Below, in pieces: positions 1 to 4,249 of a stretch of 8,369 bases of DNA; position 1 is the stretch's first letter; the number at the start of each line of letters is the position of its first letter. The translations under genes and the position numbers were made by a program. The notes under the pieces were generated by a model. That model saw only the letters and a list, made by a program, of their open reading frames with translations. It was not told where the DNA came from and made no database searches. Origin of the DNA: JTS-RE9 sp964649195 (GTDB lineage: Bacteria; Planctomycetota; Phycisphaerae; Phycisphaerales; Phycisphaeraceae); assembly GCA_964649195.1 (NCBI GenBank), contig CAZYPK010000192.1, positions 1 to 8,369 on the forward strand, given 5' to 3'.

Positions 1-148
1 GCAGCCGGGGCGGAAGCGAGAGGTCCACCCGCCGCCGCCGCGCCGACGAAGCATCGGCGTCATCGGGAACATCAGGGGCACCGGGGGCACCGGGGGCACC
101 GGGAGGCGGCGCAGCATCCATGCCGGGAAGAGAAAGTTGATCGTCCAT
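1..148 (-). CDS. N-terminal 49 codons of an unidentified protein, cut by the window edge
   Basis: Reading leftwards from an ATG at 148-146 there is an open frame to the window edge. It starts MDDQLSLPGMDAAPPP and continues through a Pro-Gly-Ala repeat and an acidic patch (DVPDDADA) to a basic run (ARRRR) followed by VDLSLPPRL. The first ~35 residues look like a disordered, low-complexity leader, so the folded domain lies outside the window and no function can be given. An in-frame ATG three codons upstream (157-155) is an alternative start; neither has a clear Shine-Dalgarno sequence. The gene would point in the same direction as the neighbouring acetyltransferase, about 77 bp downstream of that gene's stop. 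The evidence is an open frame with plausible composition only. Confidence 0.5.
   Translation of the reverse strand, partial: MDDQLSLPGMDAAPPPGAPGAPGAPDVPDDADASSARRRRVDLSLPPRL
75..101. repeat. Three tandem copies of a 9-bp unit (GGGGCACCG)
   Basis: GGGGCACCG occurs three times in perfect tandem. On the minus strand it falls inside the partial gene and encodes the Pro-Gly-Ala tripeptide repeat. Its period is a multiple of three, so copy-number change would keep the reading frame. This is unlike the heptamer repeats elsewhere in the window. Confidence 0.85.
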
Positions 149-196
149 GATGAACATGTGATAACGGAAAAGAGACGTTTGGAAAAGTTCTCAGGC

Positions 197-225
197 TCCG
201 GGCGGGGCTTAAGCGAAACTCAGGT
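197..225 (-). repeat. Solo copy of a 29-bp dispersed repeat (half of the 2782-2955 palindrome)
   Basis: Read on the minus strand, this segment begins ACCTGAGTTTCG and ends AAGCCCCGCCCGGA. It matches 2778-2806 at 28 of 29 positions (seen directly). It lies immediately next to the stop codon of the acetyltransferase gene. Unlike the copy at 2782-2955 it has no nearby inverted partner, so it is a single half-element. It could act as part of a 3' end signal, but no U-tract hairpin is visible. Confidence 0.8.
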
Positions 226-675
226 TCACATGCGCATCATCATGTTGCGATGCGGGCCGTAGTGTTCGATGGTGTAGATGTCGGTCACCGTTTTCCAGCC
301 GAGCTTTTCGTAGAAGGGGATGGCGGGCACGCGGGCGCGGCACCAGAACAGGCGGCAGGGGTGGCTCGCCGCGAGCCGGGCCTGCGCCGCCGGCACCAGT
401 CGCGTGCCGATGCCGGTGCGGGCCAGGTCGGGCCGGACCGCCATGCCGCGCAGTTGCCAGGCCGGTTCATCGTCATGGTTGTTGAGCATGTAAGTGACGC
501 AGCCGAGGTTGGCCCAGCCGCGCGGCGTGGCGGAAAAGGCCCCGAAATGACGGGTGTTTTCGTCATCATCGCCGGCGAACATCGCTTCCATCCACGGCCG
601 CCCGGTGCAGAGCACGCCATAACGCAAGGGCAGAATCTCCTCCAGATCAGCTTCGCGGAACACAACCTCGGTCAT
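226..675 (-). CDS. GNAT-family N-acetyltransferase
   Basis: This is a 149-residue protein of the usual size for a single GNAT domain, which transfers an acetyl group from acetyl-CoA to an amine. The fold is recognisable from the start MTEVVFREADLEEILPLR (strand 1 and helix 1), a central strand LRGMAVRPDLARTGIGTRLV (about residues 75-94, motif A with the pyrophosphate loop) and the late FYEKLGW motif (121-127). The canonical Q/R-x-x-G-x-G loop has Ala85 in the first position, a mild deviation. The substrate cannot be predicted. The start at 675 is preferred over an in-frame ATG at 690 because AAGGA (683-687) lies seven bases upstream of it, while the upstream ATG has no ribosome site. The C-terminus is an odd Met-rich NMMMRM. 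It appears monocistronic and ends directly against a dispersed repeat. Confidence 0.88.
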   Translation of the reverse strand: MTEVVFREADLEEILPLRYGVLCTGRPWMEAMFAGDDDENTRHFGAFSATPRGWANLGCVTYMLNNHDDEPAWQLRGMAVRPDLARTGIGTRLVPAAQARLAASHPCRLFWCRARVPAIPFYEKLGWKTVTDIYTIEHYGPHRNMMMRM

Positions 676-682
676 GACGCCA

Positions 683-687
683 TCCTT
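683..687 (-). promoter_or_regulatory. Ribosome binding site of the acetyltransferase gene
   Basis: AAGGA on the minus strand lies seven bases before the ATG at 675-673. It decides the start in favour of MTEVVF rather than the ATG five codons upstream. Confidence 0.65.
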
Positions 688-746
688 CATCGGTAGGGGC
701 CGTTCGACGAAACAGCCGGCGTTTTTAGAAAAGCAAAAAAAATGCT

Positions 747-865
747 ATTATTTAATACTTAATACTTAATGGTTATTTCGGAAAAATGCCCGGACGACCC
801 CGGCGATCTCGATGCCGTAAGGTTCAAAATAGCCATTAAGTAATAAGTATTAAGTAATAAGTAAT
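747..865. repeat. Inverted pair of AT-rich heptamer arrays (ATTACTT/AAGTAAT type)
   Basis: The left array (747-774) reads ATTATTT, AATACTT, AATACTT, AATGGTT. The right array (831-865) reads AGCCATT, AAGTAAT, AAGTATT, AAGTAAT, AAGTAAT. The two arrays are reverse complements in character: ACTTAATGGTTATTT at the inner end of the left array pairs with AAATAGCCATTAAGT at the inner end of the right one. They flank a GC-rich core of about 50 bp (779-826). The arrays are strikingly AT-rich for this genome. The same design, with the same heptamers, recurs at 8197-8318. The locus lies between the divergently transcribed acetyltransferase gene and the gene at 1197, so it could affect promoters. No coding function is supported. 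Confidence 0.85.
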
Positions 866-904
866 AGCCTTTCCCGCCTTTCCTCCCCCAAAGACGAAAG
901 GCAG

Positions 905-939
905 ATTGGTCAACAGGCATCAGGCAATGACCAATGGCC
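905..939. repeat. Heptamer-periodic palindromic segment
   Basis: The segment divides into five consecutive seven-base units: ATTGGTC, AACAGGC, ATCAGGC, AATGACC, AATGGCC. The second and third differ by one base, as do the fourth and fifth. ATTGGTC (905-911) is the exact reverse complement of GACCAAT (929-935), giving a possible 7-bp stem. It lies in the same gene-free stretch as the arrays at 747-865. Confidence 0.6.
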
Positions 940-1017
940 AACGAAAACCGCAGGGCCATCCAACAGGTTCGTGACAACAGATTACACTGGCGTTGAGAAA
1001 GAGGTCGGGGGACAGAC

Positions 1018-1105
1018 GGTCGGAGGTCGGAGGTCGGAGCGAAGCCGCAAGCGGCAGTGTGTTTGTCTTTTGCCTTTGGCTGATAGCTGATAGCCAACTT
1101 CCGAC
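1018..1105. repeat. GGTCGGA heptamer array with a second heptamer run
   Basis: GGTCGGA is repeated three times exactly at 1018-1038. At 1078-1105 a second seven-base register reads GGCTGAT, AGCTGAT, AGCCAAC, TTCCGAC. TTCCGAC is close to the reverse complement of GTCGGAG in the first run, so the pair is again roughly inverted around about 40 bp. Together with 747-865 and 905-939 this accounts for most of the 520-bp gene-free stretch 676-1196. No promoter could be assigned with confidence in that stretch. Confidence 0.65.
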
Positions 1106-1185
1106 TTCTTCAACGGGCTGTAGCCCCATCCGAGCCACAAGGCGTCAGCCTGCGGAGCATCCGCACGCCTGCCGTGCGGCCAAGC

Positions 1186-1190
1186 GGGAG
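1186..1190 (+). promoter_or_regulatory. Ribosome binding site of the 528-residue membrane protein gene
   Basis: GGGAG lies six bases before the ATG at 1197. The open frame extends upstream to 993 only because the heptamer repeats there lack stop codons; this site places the true start at 1197. Confidence 0.65.
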
Positions 1191-1196
1191 CGTGTC

Positions 1197-2783
1197 ATGG
1201 GTCGAGTGCGAAACGCCTGGCAGACATTCAGCGGACTGGTCACGCTCAGCGATGTGCTGGGCACCATCGGCTTCTGGCTCTATCGCGGCACGCTTCGCCG
1301 CACGCTCCTGCTCATCATCGCCCTGGGCGGCGCGCTGCTGGCGGACAAAAAATCGGACATGGTCAACCTCGGCCTGACCACCCGGGCCGCGGTGGGGACC
1401 GCATCGATCGTCTTTGCCGTCAGTTGCTTCGGCGGCGCGGCGCTGATGTTCATCGGCGGCTCGTTCTCCAGGTCGGCCCTGCGCCTGGGCGAGGCCAAGG
1501 GCGGCAACCTGCTCGAGGACATGAAAAAGGCCCGCCAGCCGATCCACCGCGAACGGCTCTGGCGTCACGTCTTCCGCTACGAACGGCAACTCTACACCGA
1601 CTTCCACATCGCCGACGAGGAGGCCGCCATCGAAGGCCACCGCGACCGCTTCGAATCGCTCTGCAATCCCGCCAGCCATCGCGTCATCGATCCGCGGCAG
1701 CGCGTGGAACTGGAACGCATGATCGGCGCGATGGGCCTCACGCACACCGGCTGGGTCATCGCCTTCGAGCACGCCATGTTTCTTCCGCTGCCCCGATCCA
1801 TTCTCAAGCATCAGATGCGCTACGACCTGTCGAAGCTCAAGGACTGGTACGACGGCGCCCCCTTTCATCACACCGACACCAAGCTCCAGCAGCAGTTCGA
1901 TGCCGAGGAACAGCTTCAGGAGGCGAAGAAGGACGCCAGGCTCACCCGGTTTTTTCTGCTGACGCACACCCGCAAGCGGATGCTCCAGTCCATCTGGTTC
2001 CGCGTGATCACCCGGGCGATTCAGCTTCGCGTGGCGCGGGCCTGCCGCTGGCTGGATGCCAAGTATCCGCCGTTTCATTTTTCGATCGATCAGTTTCTCT
2101 GGCCCAACGCGCTCACCGATGAGCTGATCACCCGCGAGATGGGACGGGAGGCGCTGGAGGACCTGATCGATCTGCGGACGCGCATTTTCCAGCGGGTTTT
2201 CAAGCCCGAACCGGAACTGGCGCTGAGGCTGATGCAGCGGGCGATCTATCCGAACTTCGAAGCCGCCAGCCAGTTGCGCCGCCTGTACGACCCGCAGTAC
2301 GCCCTGGGCGAGCTCGATGAAACCTGGGCCGATGACGTGGTGCGCTACAACCGCGCCTTCACCCCCCACGAGCGCGAAGCGGGACGGCGAAGGCTTTTCA
2401 TCCAGCGCACGCGCTGCGAGCAGGACGCCCTGATGGCCTATCTCGCGCAGCATCCGGAGATCGAAGTGGCCAACAACCCGCAGGCTTTGCGGGCCTTGCG
2501 GATCGCGGTGCATGTCGATCGCGACGGACTCAAGACGCTGCTGTTGGGCGGCAGGAAGGATCGCTCGTGGGGATTGTGCATGGCGGAGTTTTTCATCGGC
2601 CGCAGCCCGGTGAAGCCGCGCAAACCTTTGGGCGAGGTGATCAGAGAGGTGATCGCCCGGCGCGAGCTTTACACCTCACGCCTGCTGGCGGTCCGCGTGC
2701 ATCACGAACTGACCCGCTGCGAACTGGATGATTACGAGCATTACCTGGGCGCCATCATGGGCGGCTCTGCCGCCGATACCTGA
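1197..2783 (+). CDS. Membrane-anchored protein of unknown function (528 aa)
   Basis: I do not recognise this family. The N-terminus (1-35) is mildly basic and is followed by two likely membrane helices: residues about 36-49 (TLLLIIALGGALLA) and about 64-87 (AAVGTASIVFAVSCFGGAALMFIGG). They form a helical hairpin with a short charged loop, DKKSDM. The remaining ~440 residues are soluble, strongly charged and helix-prone, rich in Arg and Glu and in aromatic-Arg pairs. No catalytic motif, nucleotide-binding loop or metal site is evident. A likely topology is a membrane hairpin with a large cytoplasmic domain. The start at 1197 is chosen on the GGGAG site. The TGA stop (2781-2783) lies within the dispersed repeat ACCTGAGTTTCG, so the last residue and the stop may be repeat-derived. 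It is convergent with nuoI across an inverted repeat. Codon pattern and length make it a convincing gene; its role is open. Confidence 0.85.
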   Translation: MGRVRNAWQTFSGLVTLSDVLGTIGFWLYRGTLRRTLLLIIALGGALLADKKSDMVNLGLTTRAAVGTASIVFAVSCFGGAALMFIGGSFSRSALRLGEAKGGNLLEDMKKARQPIHRERLWRHVFRYERQLYTDFHIADEEAAIEGHRDRFESLCNPASHRVIDPRQRVELERMIGAMGLTHTGWVIAFEHAMFLPLPRSILKHQMRYDLSKLKDWYDGAPFHHTDTKLQQQFDAEEQLQEAKKDARLTRFFLLTHTRKRMLQSIWFRVITRAIQLRVARACRWLDAKYPPFHFSIDQFLWPNALTDELITREMGREALEDLIDLRTRIFQRVFKPEPELALRLMQRAIYPNFEAASQLRRLYDPQYALGELDETWADDVVRYNRAFTPHEREAGRRRLFIQRTRCEQDALMAYLAQHPEIEVANNPQALRALRIAVHVDRDGLKTLLLGGRKDRSWGLCMAEFFIGRSPVKPRKPLGEVIREVIARRELYTSRLLAVRVHHELTRCELDDYEHYLGAIMGGSAADT

Positions 2784-2955
2784 GTTTCGATTAAGCCCCG
2801 CCCGGAAGGGCGCGGGCCAAGGGGCGTTCGATTCGCGGCTTGTTAACGAATCAAAACTCGATTGCCGATTTGAATTTCCCTTGCGGGCTTTGAATCCGCT
2901 GTTGATTGGACACGCTTTGGCCCGCGCCCTTCCGGGCGGGGCTTATGCGAAACTC
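2782..2955. repeat. Large inverted repeat (39-bp arms) between convergent genes; possible bidirectional terminator
   Basis: The left arm (2782-2820) and right arm (2917-2955) are reverse complements over 39 bp with two adjacent mismatches. The inner 29 bp (2792-2820 against 2917-2945) are perfect, running from TAAGCCCCGCCC to GCGCGGGCCAA. The outer ends are GAGTTTCG and CGAAACTC. The 96-bp centre has no gene and a small GATTCG/CGAATC stem. It has the form of a small non-autonomous palindromic element. It fills the gap between two convergent genes, where a strong stem could stop transcription from both sides. There is no poly-U run, so it is not a textbook intrinsic terminator. A solo half lies at 197-225. 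Confidence 0.9.
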
Positions 2956-2990
2956 GGCGCCGAGGGTTGATGCGCATGAACTCCACGCGC

Positions 2991-3584
2991 TCAGGTCTGC
3001 GGGATGTTCGCTTCCTTCGTCGCGAGCTGACCGCCTTCGATGCGCTTCTTTTCCGCGGCAACCCACGGGATTTGCGTGTGATTGCGCTCGATCCACAGCG
3101 GCACCGGCGTGCGCAGACCCTTCTTGTCGATCTCCGCGAACTCCACGATCATGTCAGCCCGCGAGTAGCTCGACAGGTCGTGATTCTTGCCCATGTGGAT
3201 GCACTCGGTCGGGCAGGGCTCCGTACACAGGGCGCAGAACATGCACTTCTGATAGTCGATGGCGTAGCGCAGAAGCTGGCCGGAGTCGCTGCCGACCTTG
3301 TTGGTTTTTTTGTCGATCTTGCGGGGGGCGGACTTGTCGATGTAGATGCAATCGACGGGGCAGGCCTTGGCGCACATGTCGCAGGCGATGCAGCGGTCGG
3401 CCTCGAATTCGTGGATGCCCCGGTAGCGCGGGGCGAAGGCGATGCGCTCGTAGGGATAGCTGATGGTCACGCTGCGCTGAAACATGTACTTGAGCGTGAT
3501 CTTCATGCCGATGGCGATCGACTTGATCGAAGCCCAGATGTTGCGGAAATACTCCTCGGCGGGATGGATCGCTTTGGCGGGCAT
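2991..3584 (-). CDS. nuoI: NADH-quinone oxidoreductase subunit I (NuoI)
   Basis: This 197-residue protein is the 8-iron ferredoxin-like subunit of respiratory complex I, carrying electrons between the NADH-oxidising arm and the quinone site. Two 4Fe-4S motifs of the form CxxCxxCxxxCP are intact: Cys65, 68, 71, 75 (CIACDMCAKACP) and Cys114, 117, 120, 124 (CMFCALCTEPCP). The N-terminal stretch SIAIGMKITLKYMFQRSVTISYPYE and the following RYRGIHEF are typical of NuoI ahead of the first cluster. The start at 3584 is supported by GAGGG (3592-3596) seven bases upstream; longer readings run into repeat DNA and are not credible. No other complex I gene is in the window: the gene stands alone between a palindrome upstream and an inverted repeat downstream, whereas nuoI usually lies inside a nuoA-N operon. 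Identification is firm. Confidence 0.96.
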   Translation of the reverse strand: MPAKAIHPAEEYFRNIWASIKSIAIGMKITLKYMFQRSVTISYPYERIAFAPRYRGIHEFEADRCIACDMCAKACPVDCIYIDKSAPRKIDKKTNKVGSDSGQLLRYAIDYQKCMFCALCTEPCPTECIHMGKNHDLSSYSRADMIVEFAEIDKKGLRTPVPLWIERNHTQIPWVAAEKKRIEGGQLATKEANIPQT

Positions 3585-3617
3585 GAAGGAACCCTCGATT
3601 GGTGAGCCGACATGGTA

Positions 3618-3954
3618 AGGCGGAAGAGGACGGGCGTAAAGAAGGGGCGGCGGCAACACAGGGTAAAAGCATATGGGTGGGGCGAGGCTCCCGCCGGGAG
3701 GGCGAGGCTCCGTTGGGAGGGCGAGGCTCCTGCCGAGCCGATTCGGTTGCGACGGCCCCGCTTTGGGGGCCTGAGCAAACGAAACTCGCGCGGCAGGCGA
3801 ACGATCAACGATCACCGGCCGCGCGAGTTTCGTTTGCTTCAGCCCGCGGACGGGCTTCGCAAACGAACGGCTCGGCGGGAGCCTCGCCCTCCCAGTGGGA
3901 GCCTCGCCCTCCCGACGGGAGGCTTCCGCTCTTCCGCCATATGCTTTTGCCCTG
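3618..3954. repeat. Large nested palindromic repeat element, GGGAGGGCGAGGCTCC type
   Basis: Several pairs of inverted segments are nested here. GGCGGAAGAG (from 3618) pairs with CTCTTCCGCC (to 3938). CAGGGTAAAAGCATATGG (3659-3676) pairs with 3937-3954 with one mismatch. Three units containing GGGCGAGGCTCC on the left (about 3680-3730) pair with two units containing GGAGCCTCGCCCTCCC on the right (about 3878-3913). At the centre is a perfect 20-bp hairpin (3775-3837). It lies in the divergent gap between nuoI and the vanZ-murJ gene and contains no credible gene. Repeats of this sort, read as REGEAPAEP-like peptides, are familiar to me from planctomycete genomes (memory, not a search). Confidence 0.85.
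3775..3837. repeat. Perfect 20-bp inverted repeat at the core of the palindromic element
   Basis: 3775-3794 and 3818-3837 are exact reverse complements, with 23 bases between them. The stem contains CGAAACTCG/CGAGTTTCG. The same GAGTTTCG octamer ends the arms of the inverted repeat at 2782-2955 and of the solo copy at 197-225, suggesting the elements are related or share a target. Confidence 0.9.
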
Positions 3955-4003
3955 GGCGGCGACACAGGATCGTTTAATTCTCGCACTCACTCTGTCCGAA
4001 GTT

Positions 4004-4140
4004 CCAAAATGACAAATCTCAAACTTCAAACAAGCTCCAGAAACAAAAAACGCAATCAAACAGAATCCGAATTCGGATCGGTTTTGCCCGGTTCGGATCG
4101 GTTTTGAATTTGTTTGAGATTTGGGATTTGAGATTCGGAG
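4004..4140. repeat. Inverted heptamer arrays (TTTGAGA type) with a TTCGGATCGGTTTTG direct repeat
   Basis: The left run (4004-4031) reads in seven-base units CCAAAAT, GACAAAT, CTCAAAC, TTCAAAC. The right run (4106-4140) reads GAATTTG, TTTGAGA, TTTGGGA, TTTGAGA, TTCGGAG. The two are imperfectly inverted: CTCAAAC faces GTTTGAG. Between them TTCGGATCGGTTTTG is repeated exactly at 4072-4086 and 4092-4106, 20 bp apart. This locus and the palindrome at 3618-3954 occupy most of the 665-bp gap upstream of the vanZ-murJ start. No -35/-10 pair is convincing. Confidence 0.8.
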
Positions 4141-4236
4141 CTTTTGCTTCCGGCAATGGGATATCCTGAATCCGACAGGGCCGATGATTCGATAATGAAT
4201 GGGACCTCGGGCGGAATGGATGCCCGGTGGCTGCGC

Positions 4237-4242
4237 GGAAGG
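4237..4242 (+). promoter_or_regulatory. Ribosome binding site of the vanZ-murJ fusion gene
   Basis: GGAAGG lies seven bases before the ATG at 4250. In-frame ATGs at 4199 and 4220 lack an upstream purine tract at suitable spacing, so translation most likely begins at MSDEQ. Confidence 0.65.
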
Positions 4243-4249
4243 CAATTGC

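Noticed and set aside
993..1196. N-terminal extension of the 528-residue protein to 993
   Set aside because: It would translate the GGTCGGA and GGCTGAT heptamer runs. GGGAG before 1197 and the membrane-protein N-terminus argue for the shorter form.
1110..2513. Long minus-strand open frame (467 codons) opposite the membrane protein gene
   Set aside because: It is Arg/Gly/Ala/Gln-rich with no recognisable domain and mirrors the plus-strand gene, which has a ribosome site and membrane helices. It is a GC-driven shadow.
2782..2955. Classical rho-independent terminator
   Set aside because: The stem is long and has a 96-bp centre without a following T-tract on either strand, so only a possible terminator role is stated.
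3585..3986. N-terminal extension of nuoI through upstream DNA
   Set aside because: The extension is translated palindromic repeat without stop codons. A proper ribosome site and the family's normal length support the start at 3584.
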